A DNA stretch of 18,896 nucleotides, taken from contig DAIESZ010000383.1 in the NCBI GenBank assembly GCA_027346035.1, forward strand, positions 1 to 18,896, given 5' to 3'. The notes beneath the pieces were generated by a model, which was given only the letters and a program-made list of their open reading frames with translations, had not been told where the DNA came from and made no database searches. Origin of the DNA: Propionibacteriaceae bacterium (GTDB taxonomy: Bacteria; Actinomycetota; Actinomycetes; Propionibacteriales; Propionibacteriaceae). The position numbers and the translations under genes were made by a program. Every line of letters starts with the position of its first letter. The first letter of the stretch is position 1. Below are positions 1 through 8,026 of the stretch, piece after piece.

Positions 1-1
1 C

Positions 2-151
2 GGCGCCCGACCGCTGCGTCGGCTGGTGCAGACCACGGTCGAGGACCTCATGGCCCGCAAGCTGCTGGCGGGCGAGATCGTCGACGGTGACACGGTCACC
101 TTCGATGTCGCGGGTGACGGACTGGTGATCTCCCAGGTGACCCAGGCCTGA
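2..151 (+). CDS. clpB: ClpB-type AAA+ disaggregase, C-terminal end (partial)
   Basis: Only the last 49 codons and the stop are present; the gene enters from the left edge. The visible peptide begins GARPLRRLVQ and contains LLAGEIVDGDTV. This is the typical small-domain end of the second AAA+ module in ClpB/Hsp100 proteins, where the GAR arginine is the sensor-2 residue contacting nucleotide. ClpB works as a cytosolic hexamer with DnaK/DnaJ/GrpE to pull apart protein aggregates. Because only the tail is visible, ClpC or another Hsp100 protein is not fully excluded. I prefer ClpB because the tail after the GAR motif is short and because pyrE, a SpoU methyltransferase, dedA and fba lie nearby, as around mycobacterial clpB. 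The stop codon merges into a strong hairpin, so this gene ends its transcription unit. Confidence 0.82.
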   Translation, partial: GARPLRRLVQTTVEDLMARKLLAGEIVDGDTVTFDVAGDGLVISQVTQA

Positions 152-192
152 TCCGAGGGTGCCGGCGTCCACGGACGCCGGCACCCTCGGAT
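151..192 (+). terminator. Perfect 20-bp inverted repeat after clpB
   Basis: Arms 151-170 and 173-192 are exact reverse complements with only two unpaired bases between them. The stem begins at the last base of the clpB stop codon. There is no T-run after it, as is common for terminators in GC-rich actinobacteria. A factor-independent terminator or a 3' end stabiliser is likely. Confidence 0.75.
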
Positions 193-323
193 TCGCGGTC
201 TCCCGATCCGCAGGCGACCGGGCAGGTTTCTGCGGTGGCGACGTCCCGAGGGGCGGTTGCCCGCGGATCAGGAGGCTTTTCGCGCCGCCTCGGGCGCTGG
301 ACGCCGGAGGCGGGGGGCTCGGA

Positions 324-352
324 TGGATTGGATAGTGTGACAGGGATAGCAT
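324..352 (+). promoter_or_regulatory. Candidate promoter of the icd operon
   Basis: A TGGATT box (324-329) lies 17 bp before TAGCAT (347-352), followed by a leader of about 27 nt to the ATG at 386. The match to the housekeeping consensus is moderate. Another possible -10, TAGTGT at 333-338, has no -35 partner. The ribosome site of icd is GAGGGA at 370-375. Confidence 0.35.
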
Positions 353-385
353 TCCTGCCCGTCACCGTCGAGGGAGCCTGCCCAC

Positions 386-2599
386 ATGGCCACAATCATC
401 TACACGCACACCGACGAAGCACCGATGCTCGCCACCTACTCGCTGCTGCCCATCGTGCAGGCGTTCACGGGCCAGGCGGGCATCGCCGTCGAGACCCGCG
501 ACATCTCGCTGGCCGGGCGTATCCAGGCCGCCATGAGCCCGTGGCTCCCCGAGGATCAGCGCACCGCGAACGACCTGGCCGAACTCGGACAGCTCGCGAC
601 CACGCCCGAGGCGAACATCATCAAACTCCCGAACGTCAGTGCATCGATGCCCCAGCTGAAGGCCGGGATCGCGGAACTGCAGAGCCAGGGCGTTCCGGTG
701 CCCGACTACCCCGACAATCCGGCGACCGACGACGAGCGCAGCATCCGCGCCGCCTACGACGCGGTCAAGGGCAGCGCCGTCAATCCGGTGCTGCGCGAGG
801 GCAACTCCGACCGGCGGGCCCCCGCCGCGGTCAAGAACTACGCGAGGAAGCATCCGCACTCGATGGGCGCCTGGAGCAGCGACTCCAAGACCACGGTCGC
901 CACGATGGAGGCCGGCGACTTCCGCCACAACGAACAGTCGGTCGTGCTGCCCTCCGCCGACACGCTCACGATCACCCTCGTCGCCGACGACGGTACGCGG
1001 ACCGTACTCAAGAGCGGACTCACCGTTCTCGAAGGTGAGGTCGTCGATGCCACGATCATGAGCGCCGCCGCCCTCGACGCGTTCTTCGCCGAGCAGATCC
1101 GGCGTGCCAAGGACCTCGACGTGCTGTTCAGCGTCCACCTCAAGGCCACCATGATGAAGGTCAGCGACCCGGTGATCTTCGGTCACGTCGTGCGCGTGTT
1201 CTTCCCGAAGACCTTCGAGAAGTACGGCGCCGACCTCGACGCCGCCGGCCTCAGCCCGAACAACGGGCTCGGCGGGATCCTCGACGGGCTTGCCGCACTG
1301 CCCAACGGCGACGAGATCAGGGCCAGCTTCGACGCGGAACTCGCGGCCGGGCCCCGCCTCGCGATGGTGAACAGCGACAAGGGCATCACCAACCTGCACG
1401 TGCCGAGCGACGTCATCGTCGACGCGTCGATGCCGGCGATGATCCGCACATCCGGTCACATGTGGGGGCGCGACGGCAAGGAGCATGACACCCTCGCCGT
1501 GATCCCCGACTCGAGCTACGCCGGCGTGTACCAGACCGTCATCGACGACTGCCGCGCCCACGGCGCCTACGATCCGACCACGATGGGCGACGTACCGAAC
1601 GTCGGCCTGATGGCGCAGCAGGCCGAGGAGTACGGAAGCCACGACAAGACCTTCGAGATCCCGGCGTCCGGTGTGGTGCAGGTGACCAACGCCGCCGGTG
1701 AGGTGCTGATGAGTCACGCGGTGGCCGCCGGGGACATCTGGCGCGCGTGCCAGACCAAGGACGCGCCGATCCGCGACTGGGTGAAGCTCGCCGTGAGTCG
1801 CGCCCGGATCCAGGGTGACCCGACCGTCTTCTGGCTCGACGAGACGCGCGCGCACGACCGTAATCTCATCGACAAGGTCAAGCAGTACCTCCCCGCGCAC
1901 GACACCGAGGGCCTCGACATCAGGGTCCTCGGCCCCGAGGAGGCCACCAAGCTGTCGGTCGAGCGCATCCGCCAGGGGCTGAACACGATCGGGGTCACCG
2001 GCAACGTGCTGCGCGACTACAACACCGACCTGTTCCCGATCCTCGAGCTGGGAACCAGCGCGAAGATGCTGTCGGTCGTGCCGCTGATGAGCGGCGGTGG
2101 CCTGTTCGAGACCGGGGCGGGCGGCTCGGCTCCCAAGCACGTGCAGCAGTTGGTCGAGCAGAACTACCTGCGGTGGGATTCGCTGGGCGAGTTCCTGGCA
2201 CTCGCCGAGAGCCTGCGACACCTGGCCCGCGTCGACGACAACCCGAGTGCCACCGTGATGGCCGACTCACTCGACAAGGCCACCGAGAAGCTGCTCAACG
2301 AGAACAAGGGGCCCGCTCGCAAGGTCGGCCAGATCGACAACCGCGGCAGCCACTTCTACCTGGCCCTCTACTGGGCCCAGGAACTCGCCGGGCAGACCGC
2401 AGACCCCGACCTGGCCGCCACCTTCGCCCTGGTGGCCGAGGCGCTCGCGGCGTCCGAGGAGCAGATCACCAGCGAGTTGCTCGCGGTGCAGGGGTCCCCG
2501 GCGGTGCTCGGAGGCTACTACCGTCCCAGTGACGACCTCGCGAGGTCGGTCATGCGCCCGTCGGCGACGTTCAACGCGATCATCGACGCGCTGGCCTGA
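386..2599 (+). CDS. icd: Monomeric NADP-dependent isocitrate dehydrogenase
   Basis: A cytosolic TCA-cycle enzyme that oxidatively decarboxylates isocitrate to 2-oxoglutarate, giving NADPH and CO2. The 737-aa length matches the large monomeric family known from Azotobacter and Corynebacterium, not the ~400-aa dimeric enzymes. Residues matching the Azotobacter active site are visible: S130, N133, R137 and R143 in the segment [17 protein letters not shown]253; D346; Y416; and R543, D544 and D548 in [14 protein letters not shown]. The NADP-selecting residues H585, R596 and R645 are also present, so NADP specificity is expected. GAGGGA at 370-375 supports the ATG. The next gene starts at the base right after the stop, implying co-transcription and translational coupling. 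Confidence 0.97.
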   Translation: MATIIYTHTDEAPMLATYSLLPIVQAFTGQAGIAVETRDISLAGRIQAAMSPWLPEDQRTANDLAELGQLATTPEANIIKLPNVSASMPQLKAGIAELQSQGVPVPDYPDNPATDDERSIRAAYDAVKGSAVNPVLREGNSDRRAPAAVKNYARKHPHSMGAWSSDSKTTVATMEAGDFRHNEQSVVLPSADTLTITLVADDGTRTVLKSGLTVLEGEVVDATIMSAAALDAFFAEQIRRAKDLDVLFSVHLKATMMKVSDPVIFGHVVRVFFPKTFEKYGADLDAAGLSPNNGLGGILDGLAALPNGDEIRASFDAELAAGPRLAMVNSDKGITNLHVPSDVIVDASMPAMIRTSGHMWGRDGKEHDTLAVIPDSSYAGVYQTVIDDCRAHGAYDPTTMGDVPNVGLMAQQAEEYGSHDKTFEIPASGVVQVTNAAGEVLMSHAVAAGDIWRACQTKDAPIRDWVKLAVSRARIQGDPTVFWLDETRAHDRNLIDKVKQYLPAHDTEGLDIRVLGPEEATKLSVERIRQGLNTIGVTGNVLRDYNTDLFPILELGTSAKMLSVVPLMSGGGLFETGAGGSAPKHVQQLVEQNYLRWDSLGEFLALAESLRHLARVDDNPSATVMADSLDKATEKLLNENKGPARKVGQIDNRGSHFYLALYWAQELAGQTADPDLAATFALVAEALAASEEQITSELLAVQGSPAVLGGYYRPSDDLARSVMRPSATFNAIIDALA

Positions 2600-3409
2600 G
2601 TGGTCGAGCGTCTGGTTCCCGATCCGCACCACCGCGGCGCCTGGGTGGTGCGGATCGGGGACACCGACCAGTCGTGGGTCGACCCCGACGATCCCACCCA
2701 TCTCGAGTTCGACTACGTGCAACGCATCGCCGACGTCATCGACGTGGTCGCCCCCGCGAACGAACGGATCCGGGCGGTGCATGTCGGGGGAGGTGGCCTC
2801 AGCCTGCCGCGCTACCTCGCGCACACCCGCCCGACCAGCGCCCAGGTGGTGCTCGAGCCCGATGAGGCTCTCACCGCCGAGGTCCGACTCAGGGCACCCC
2901 TGCCGCCGCGGTCGGGGATCAAGGTGCGTCCCCAGGACGGACGCACGGGGCTGGCCGCCATGCCCGACGGGTACTGCGACCTGCTGATCATCGACGCGTT
3001 CGCCGGGGCCCGGGTGCCGGGGGAGCTGGCCACCGCCGAGGCCTTCGCCGAGTACCGGCGGGTCCTCACCGGTGTCGGGACGGTCGTGCTGAACGTCACC
3101 GACAGCGCTCCGCTCACGTGGACACGTCGGCTGCTCGCCGCCGCCCAACGGTCGTTCACGGACATCGGCCTGATGGCCGAGTCGTCGACTCTCAAGGGGC
3201 GACGGTTCGGCAACATCGTCGTCGTCGCCACTGGCGACAGCGCCCTCGACTGGGCTGTGCTCGCCCGCCGCGCCGCCGGGGCCGCGTTCCCCTTCCGGGT
3301 GAGCGTCGGCCCAGCTGTCGACAGACTGGTAGCCGGGGCGAAGCCGCACGAGGATGCCGGGGCGGAGGCGTCCCCTCCGCCCCCCGGCGGAGCGACCGCG
3401 TTCCGGTGA
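2600..3409 (+). CDS. Spermidine-synthase-like (aminopropyltransferase fold) protein
   Basis: A 269-aa protein with a Rossmann fold of the spermidine synthase/methyltransferase type. The nucleotide-binding loop HVGGGGLSLPRYL is at residues 61-73, followed by the acidic residue E86, D114 (PQDGR), and DLLIIDAF at 127-134. True spermidine synthases usually carry a D-S/T-D-P type catalytic motif where this protein has DAF. It belongs with the widespread spermidine-synthase-like proteins whose substrate is generally unknown, so polyamine synthesis is not assured. The GTG start follows the icd stop with no gap, so translation probably depends on icd ribosomes. The C-terminal ~30 residues are Pro/Ala-rich and look disordered. 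There are no membrane segments; a cytosolic location is expected. Confidence 0.8.
   Translation: MVERLVPDPHHRGAWVVRIGDTDQSWVDPDDPTHLEFDYVQRIADVIDVVAPANERIRAVHVGGGGLSLPRYLAHTRPTSAQVVLEPDEALTAEVRLRAPLPPRSGIKVRPQDGRTGLAAMPDGYCDLLIIDAFAGARVPGELATAEAFAEYRRVLTGVGTVVLNVTDSAPLTWTRRLLAAAQRSFTDIGLMAESSTLKGRRFGNIVVVATGDSALDWAVLARRAAGAAFPFRVSVGPAVDRLVAGAKPHEDAGAEASPPPPGGATAFR
3359..3383 (+). terminator. GC hairpin inside the 3' end of the spermidine-synthase-like gene
   Basis: A perfect 10-bp stem (GGGGCGGAGG at 3359-3368, CCTCCGCCCC at 3374-3383) with a 5-nt loop. It lies in the Pro-rich tail, ending 24 nt before the stop codon's last base region, with no T-run. It could slow or end transcription of the icd operon before the kinase gene, but it may simply reflect Pro/Gly/Ala codons. 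Confidence 0.35.
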
Positions 3410-3500
3410 CGGGGCTGGTGTTCGGGAGTGTGGTTCGATCGGGTGTCGGCAGGGGCAAGGATGATGTCCATGCAATTGGTTTCGGAGGAGGTCGGTTCCG

Positions 3501-5024
3501 ATGAGTGAGCCGTTGATCCTTGCGGTCGACTCGTCGACCACGGCGACGAAGGCGATCGTCGTCGACCCGCAGGGCCGCACCGTGAGCCAGGGTCGTGCGT
3601 CGTACGGTCTCGCCACGCCAGCGCAGGGCTTCTACGAGCAGGACGCCGAGGACTGGGTGGCGGCGTCCCACTCGGCGATCGGCCAGGCGGTGGCGTCACT
3701 GTCCGACGCGGATCGCCGCCGCGTGGCCGGCATCTGCGTCACGCCGCATCGGCAGACGTTCGTGCTGTGCGATGACGACGGGGCGCCGCGGCGTCGGGCG
3801 ATCCTGTGGCTCGACGGCCGGGCCGGGGATCAGGTGCTGCGGTTGGGAAGCGACCGGGTCCATGAGCTGTCGGGGATGGTGCCCGACGTCACGCCGTCGT
3901 TCTACAAGTTGGCGTGGCTGGCCGAGCACGAGCCGGATGTGCTGGTGGGCGCCGATCGCGTGGCGGGGGTGCATGCCTATCTGGTGCACGCGTTCACCGG
4001 CGAGTGGATCGACTCCCGGGCCACGGCCGACAGCCTGGGACTGTTCGACATGGCGGGTCTCACCTGGGCCGACGACCTCCTGGAGCTGGCAGGGGTCCGG
4101 CGGGACCAACTGCCGGAACTCGGCGATGCCGCCAGCGTGCTGGGGGAGGTGCGCGGGAGCGTGGCTCGCGGTTGGGGACTCCCGGGGCCCATCCCCGTGG
4201 TGGCCGGCTGCGGCGACGGCCAGGCGGCCGGGTTGGGAGCCGGGGTCACCCGGCCCGATGAGGGGTACCTCAATCTCGGCACGGCGGTGGTGGCAGGGGT
4301 GCACTCGCCCGAGTACCAGTGGGGACGGTCCTACCGGACGGATGCGGCGGGGCTGCCGGGGCAGTACGTGCTGGAGGTCGTCCAGAACTCCGGGGCCCAT
4401 CTGACGGGGTGGTTCCGCGCCGAGCTGGGCGATCCGGCGTTGCGTGGCGCCCCGGACGCGGAGCTGGAGCGGGCGGCGTCCGAAGTGCCCGCGGGGAGCG
4501 ACGGCCTGGTGACCCTGCCGTACTGGAACGCGGTGCAGTCTCCCTACTGGGACCCGCGGGCTCGGGGGGCGATGGTGGGCTTCACCGGCACGCACACCCG
4601 CGCCGCGATGTACCGCTCGGTGCTCGAGGGGATCTCCCTGGAGGCGGCGAGGAACATGCGCGCACTGGAGGCCGACACCGGAACGCGGGTGACCACGCTG
4701 CGGATCATGGGCGGGGGACAGCGTTCGCCGCTGTGGCGCTCCATCCTCGCCTCGTGTCTGGGGGTCCCGCTGGAGACCTGCGCCGGCGAGGAGGTCTCCG
4801 CGCTCGGTGCGGCGGCCATGGGCATGGCTGCCGTCACCGGGACCGACGTGGCCGCGACCGCGCGGGCGATGGCGGCGTCCGGGGACGTCACCGAACCCGA
4901 TCCCGACCTGGTGGAACGCTACGCAGCCATCGGATCGGTGCAGGGCGAGCTGTACGACCGCCTGAGCGACCTGTTCCCCCGGCTCCAGGAGCTCGTCGAC
5001 GGCGGGGGCGGACCTGGGCGGTAG
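3501..5024 (+). CDS. Xylulokinase-type FGGY carbohydrate kinase
   Basis: A cytosolic ATP-dependent sugar kinase of 507 aa, full length for the FGGY family. The N-terminal phosphate-binding motif AVDSSTTATKAIV carries D10. RATADSLGLFDM near residue 180 resembles the xylulokinase substrate region. CGDGQAAGLGAG holds the probable catalytic base D239. NLGTA near 258-262 and the C-terminal signature GGGQRSPLWRSILASCLGVP complete the FGGY layout. D-xylulose is the most likely substrate, but related FGGY kinases act on other pentoses and polyols, and no xylose isomerase or pentose transporter is adjacent. The ribosome site GGAGGAGG at 3484-3491 is strong and sets the ATG at 3501. I see no convincing promoter in the 91-nt gap before it. 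Confidence 0.87.
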   Translation: MSEPLILAVDSSTTATKAIVVDPQGRTVSQGRASYGLATPAQGFYEQDAEDWVAASHSAIGQAVASLSDADRRRVAGICVTPHRQTFVLCDDDGAPRRRAILWLDGRAGDQVLRLGSDRVHELSGMVPDVTPSFYKLAWLAEHEPDVLVGADRVAGVHAYLVHAFTGEWIDSRATADSLGLFDMAGLTWADDLLELAGVRRDQLPELGDAASVLGEVRGSVARGWGLPGPIPVVAGCGDGQAAGLGAGVTRPDEGYLNLGTAVVAGVHSPEYQWGRSYRTDAAGLPGQYVLEVVQNSGAHLTGWFRAELGDPALRGAPDAELERAASEVPAGSDGLVTLPYWNAVQSPYWDPRARGAMVGFTGTHTRAAMYRSVLEGISLEAARNMRALEADTGTRVTTLRIMGGGQRSPLWRSILASCLGVPLETCAGEEVSALGAAAMGMAAVTGTDVAATARAMAASGDVTEPDPDLVERYAAIGSVQGELYDRLSDLFPRLQELVDGGGGPGR

Positions 5025-5111
5025 GGTGCTCGGGACGCCGCGCAGGGCCAGGTGAACGCCGGGCCCAGCCACGAACGCCAGGCATTGCCGGCTTGAGGGA
5101 CAGGGGAGACG

Positions 5112-5678
5112 ATGACTTCAACCGATGGGGACCACCGGGCCGACCACGACGAGCTGGTCGATCAGATCAGGCGCCTGGCCGTGGTGCACGGCCGCGTGAC
5201 CCTGGCCAGTGGCAAGCAGGCCGACTACTACGTCGACATGCGCCGGGTGACCCTCGACGGACACGCGTCCCCGATCGTCGGTCGCGTGATGAACCACCTC
5301 GTCGCCGACTGGGACTTCGACGCGGTGGGCGGCCTCACCCTGGGTGCCGACCCTGTGGCGACCGCCATGCTGCACGCCCGGGCCGCCGCGGGCGGACGCG
5401 TCGACGCGTTCGTCGTCCGCAAGGCCGAGAAGTCGCACGGGATGCAGCGACGGATCGAGGGCACCGACGTCGCAGGGCGCCGCGTCCTGGTGGTCGAGGA
5501 CACCTCGACCACCGGCGGGTCGGCACTGACCGCCGTCGAGGCCGTCCGCGAGGCGGGTGGCGAGGTTGTCGGGGTCGCGGTCGTGGTCGATCGTTCCACG
5601 GGCGCAGCGGAGGCGGTGGCCGCCGCCGGACTCCCGTACCGCTTCGCGGTGGGGCTGGAGGCGCTGGGGCTCTCCTGA
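5112..5678 (+). CDS. pyrE: Orotate phosphoribosyltransferase
   Basis: Catalyses orotate + PRPP to OMP + pyrophosphate, the fifth step of pyrimidine synthesis. It acts as a cytosolic homodimer, with the active site shared between subunits. At 188 aa it fits the short actinobacterial/archaeal form. Visible elements in order are SGKQADYYVDMR (33-44), GGLTLGADPVA (73-83), the flexible-loop segment VRKAEKSHG (102-110), and the PRPP-binding motif VLVVEDTSTTGGSA (125-138). AGGGGAGA just before the ATG is a good ribosome site. It lies 87 nt after the kinase gene with no clear terminator between, so some read-through is possible. The position near clpB matches other actinobacteria. Confidence 0.93.
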   Translation: MTSTDGDHRADHDELVDQIRRLAVVHGRVTLASGKQADYYVDMRRVTLDGHASPIVGRVMNHLVADWDFDAVGGLTLGADPVATAMLHARAAAGGRVDAFVVRKAEKSHGMQRRIEGTDVAGRRVLVVEDTSTTGGSALTAVEAVREAGGEVVGVAVVVDRSTGAAEAVAAAGLPYRFAVGLEALGLS

Positions 5679-5774
5679 CGTCGAGGCCGGCGCAGCGTCG
5701 CGAGATCCGGACGAGTACGCCCAGGCGCCGCCTGTCCCCGACCGTCATCCTGCTCCGGGGAGCCTTCCGGGCAG

Positions 5775-5780
5775 GACAAT
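5775..5780 (+). promoter_or_regulatory. Candidate -10 box for the NlpC/P60 gene
   Basis: GACAAT ends 6 nt before the ATG at 5787, which would place the transcript start at or next to the A of the start codon. No -35 match is visible, so this is weak on its own. It fits the spacing seen before arsR, the MFS gene and the ROK gene. Confidence 0.35.
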
Positions 5781-5786
5781 GTGGCC

Positions 5787-6971
5787 ATGCGGTCGTTCCG
5801 TACGATTGCGGCACTCCTGCTCACGGCCGGCGTCCTCGGCGCGTGCGCCGGCGGCGGGTCCGGCGCCCAGCCCACCACGGGCTGGTCCGCGCCGAGCCAC
5901 AGTTCCACGCCGAGCCCGAGTTCCACGCCGAGCCCGAGTTCCACCCCGAGCCCGAGCTTCACCCCGAGCCCGAGCTTCATCCCGAGCCCGAGTTCCACCC
6001 CGAGTCGGACGCCGACCGGCGCGGCCACCAGCCCGATCCCAACGGCGCTCCCCACGCCCGTCGAGCCGCAGGTTGGCAGCGCCGCATGGGTCACCGTCTC
6101 CGTCGCCACCCTGTGGCGGAGCCCGTCATCGCCCCGGGTCGTCGACCAGCCCGCGCTGCGAAACCCCGCCGCCATCCGGCAGTGGCTGTCGGCGATGACC
6201 CTGTCGGATCGTCTCGGGCTGAGCGGCCGCGCAGACACCCAGGCGCTACTCGGTGAGCGGGTCGTCGTCACGGCACGCAGCGGCCTCTGGGTCAAGGTCG
6301 TCGTCCCTGACCAGCCGACCCCGCTCGACACCCGCGGATATCCCGGGTGGGTGCCCGTCGGCCAGCTCACCGCGACGCCGCCGGCGGCCTCCTCGCTCAG
6401 TGCCACGGTCACCACGGCCACCGCCTGGCTGCGCACCGACGACGGGTCCGCGTCCGCTGTCGTCGAGGTGAGCTTCGGCACCAGGTTGCCGCGGGTGGGT
6501 GCGTCCGGCACGTGGGTGCGGGTGGCCGCGCCCTCCGGCCGGGTGCTGCGGGTGGCGGCGGACCAGGTCTCGATCACGGCGCCGGGGGCCCCGGCGCTCC
6601 CGAGCATCCCGAGCGACCTGGTCCGATCGGCGACGATGTTCACCGGCCTGGCCTACCTCTGGGCCGGCACCTCGGGGTTCGGATTGGACTGCTCCGGACT
6701 GACCTCCCTGGTCTACCGGGTGCACGGTCTCACCATCCCGCGTGACGCCGATGCCCAGGCGGCTCGGGGCACCCCCGTCGCGGCGACCGCCCTCCGGCCC
6801 GGCGACCTGCTCTTCTACGCGTCCGACGGATACGTGCACCACGTGTCGATGTACGCCGGCAGCGGACTCATGGTCCAGTCGCCGCACACCGGCGCAAGCG
6901 TGGAGACGATCCCGGTATCGACCGCTGCCTACGCGCAGGAGTACTTCGGGGCTCGCCGCTACCTCGGATAG
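5787..6971 (+). CDS. Secreted NlpC/P60 peptidoglycan hydrolase lipoprotein
   Basis: A 394-aa cell-wall endopeptidase predicted to cut stem peptides outside the membrane. It starts with a lipoprotein signal peptide; lipobox LGAC gives the lipidated C20. A low-complexity linker of six SSTPSP-type hexapeptides follows (residues 39-74). Then come two SH3-like segments (about 90-190 and 205-270) and a C-terminal NlpC/P60 domain from about 280. The catalytic triad is visible as C302 (LDCSGL), H352 (HHVSMY) and H367 (SPHTG). I chose the ATG at 5787 over the in-frame GTG at 5781 because GACAAT at 5775-5780 looks like a -10 box for a leaderless mRNA and because no good ribosome site serves the GTG. 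Confidence 0.88.
   Translation: MRSFRTIAALLLTAGVLGACAGGGSGAQPTTGWSAPSHSSTPSPSSTPSPSSTPSPSFTPSPSFIPSPSSTPSRTPTGAATSPIPTALPTPVEPQVGSAAWVTVSVATLWRSPSSPRVVDQPALRNPAAIRQWLSAMTLSDRLGLSGRADTQALLGERVVVTARSGLWVKVVVPDQPTPLDTRGYPGWVPVGQLTATPPAASSLSATVTTATAWLRTDDGSASAVVEVSFGTRLPRVGASGTWVRVAAPSGRVLRVAADQVSITAPGAPALPSIPSDLVRSATMFTGLAYLWAGTSGFGLDCSGLTSLVYRVHGLTIPRDADAQAARGTPVAATALRPGDLLFYASDGYVHHVSMYAGSGLMVQSPHTGASVETIPVSTAAYAQEYFGARRYLG
5901..6008 (+). repeat. 18-bp coding tandem repeat, six units
   Basis: Six consecutive 18-bp units, of which units 1 and 2 (5901-5918 and 5919-5936) are identical: AGTTCCACGCCGAGCCCG. Units 3-5 differ at one to three positions and unit 6 has a changed end. Each encodes SSTPSP or a close variant, forming the linker between lipid anchor and enzyme. 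Copy-number change would lengthen or shorten the linker without shifting the frame. Confidence 0.95.
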
Positions 6972-7006
6972 GCGTGCCGGGCGGCCCGAGTGACGCCGTC
7001 GGGTGT

Positions 7007-7032
7007 CGGCGGGGTTCGCGCGCGCCCCGCCG
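7007..7032 (+). terminator. Hairpin between the NlpC/P60 gene and lemA
   Basis: CGGCGGGG (7007-7014) pairs exactly with CCCCGCCG (7025-7032) around a 10-nt loop, 35 nt after the NlpC/P60 stop. There is no T-run. It probably separates the two transcription units. Confidence 0.5.
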
Positions 7033-7050
7033 CTGGTCCCGGATGGCGGA

Positions 7051-7056
7051 TATGGT
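7051..7056 (+). promoter_or_regulatory. Candidate -10 box of lemA
   Basis: TATGGT, of TAnnnT form, lies just beyond the hairpin and would give a leader of about 45 nt. No -35 partner is seen at 16-18 bp, so the call rests on the -10 and its position alone. Confidence 0.3.
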
Positions 7057-7107
7057 GACGGCAAGTCGACAGGCGGGCTCGCCCGCGTCAGATCGTCAGG
7101 AGCACGC

Positions 7108-7839
7108 ATGGGTGGTTTGTGGATATTCCTCATCGTGGTGGTGGTGGTCATCGTGGCCGCGATCGCGCTGGTCGTCGGGCCCTACAACCGGTTCGTGCGG
7201 CTGCGCAACACGATCCAGGAGTCGTGGCGCCAGGTCGACGTCGAGCTGAACCGCCGCTACGAGTTGATCCCCAATCTCGTCGAAACGGTCAAGGGCTACG
7301 CGGGTCACGAGCGCGACACCCTCGAGGAGGTGGTCCGGCTGCGCAACCAGGCGGCGTCCCTCGCACCCGGTGGCGCCGGGTCGCAGCGGGCCGAGGTCGA
7401 GGCGCAACTGTCGCAGCAGATCGGGCGTCTCATGGTCAGCGTCGAGGCCTACCCCCAACTGCAGGCCAACCAGAACTTCCTCGAGTTGCAGCGCCAACTC
7501 GGTGAGACCGAAGACCGCATCGCCGCCGGACGCCGCTACTACAACGCCAACGTGCGGGCCTATAACACCGCCATCGAGTCCATGCCGGCGAACCTCGTCG
7601 CCAACGCGTTCCGCTTCGAGAAGGCCCAGTACTTCGAGATCACCGATCCGATCGCACGCCAGGCGCCGACGGTGTCTTTCGGGAACACCCAGCCTCCGCC
7701 CTCGGTGGCAGCAGGGCCGCAGCCGGGCGAATTGCCGCGTCGTGCCGCCCAGCCTTCCGCCGCCGACCCCTGGCCGACCGCGTCCCCCGAGCCCCTGCAG
7801 CAACCACGATCCGACCCAGGATTGCCCCGCCAGGGGTGA
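7108..7839 (+). CDS. lemA: LemA family membrane protein
   Basis: A 243-aa protein with one N-terminal membrane helix (residues about 4-24) and then the family's helical domain. Conserved pieces include YNRFVRLRNTIQESW, VDVELNRRYELIPNLVETVKGYAGHE, and YYNANVRAYNTAIESMP followed by the FEKAQYFEI segment. LemA proteins are widespread; their molecular role is not settled. The last ~55 residues are Pro/Gln-rich and likely disordered, longer than the usual LemA tail. I take the ATG at 7108 because AGGAG (7098-7102) precedes it and the membrane helix begins at once. The frame stays open upstream to 7003, but those 35 codons look like non-coding GC-rich sequence. It stands alone here, with no TPM-domain partner gene next to it. 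Confidence 0.9.
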   Translation: MGGLWIFLIVVVVVIVAAIALVVGPYNRFVRLRNTIQESWRQVDVELNRRYELIPNLVETVKGYAGHERDTLEEVVRLRNQAASLAPGGAGSQRAEVEAQLSQQIGRLMVSVEAYPQLQANQNFLELQRQLGETEDRIAAGRRYYNANVRAYNTAIESMPANLVANAFRFEKAQYFEITDPIARQAPTVSFGNTQPPPSVAAGPQPGELPRRAAQPSAADPWPTASPEPLQQPRSDPGLPRQG

Positions 7840-7924
7840 GCGGCCGCCCGGCGTCGGGGGCGTCCCGGGTTGTCGGGGAGTCCCGGCGGAACTCCGTGTG
7901 CGGACGGTCGTGGCTCCGTGTTCG

Positions 7925-8009
7925 TTCTGCTGGCGATCTCTGCTCCGGCTGGCGAAATCGACGCCGAATCGGCAGAGATCGCCAGCAGAAGCGTCGAGAT
8001 CGCCAGCCG
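7925..8009. repeat. Two interleaved long inverted repeats in the lemA/MFS gap
   Basis: Arms A (7925-7943) and A' (7972-7990) are 19-bp perfect reverse complements. Arms B (7946-7964) and B' (7991-8009) are 19-bp reverse complements with two mismatches. The order is A-B-A'-B', so the two pairings cross. All four arms share a GCTGGCGA core. They lie between the convergent stops of lemA (7839) and the MFS gene (8027), so they could act as a two-way terminator or be a dispersed intergenic repeat. The rest of the 187-nt gap holds no gene that I can support. Confidence 0.85.
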
Positions 8010-8026
8010 CACAGCCCACCCGGCGG

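Noticed and set aside
362..2221. 619-codon open frame on the minus strand under icd
   Set aside because: It is the antisense shadow of a well-conserved GC-rich enzyme gene. Its composition (His/Val/Gly/Asp-rich) resembles no protein family and there is no ribosome site.
5901..6008. CRISPR-like array
   Set aside because: Units are contiguous 18-mers without spacers, in frame with a coding linker; it is a simple tandem repeat.
4319..6256. 645-codon plus-strand frame across the kinase end, pyrE and the NlpC/P60 start
   Set aside because: Arg/Gly-rich low-complexity translation overlapping three recognisable genes in another frame; a GC-content artefact.
5228..6643. 471-codon minus-strand frame opposite pyrE and the NlpC/P60 gene
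   Set aside because: Includes a G-L-E/K-L repeat that is just the antisense of the 18-bp repeat; no family features, and two real genes lie opposite.
7003..7107. 35-residue N-terminal extension of LemA
   Set aside because: It would begin next to the terminator hairpin and place a charged leader before the membrane anchor; AGGAG points to the ATG at 7108.
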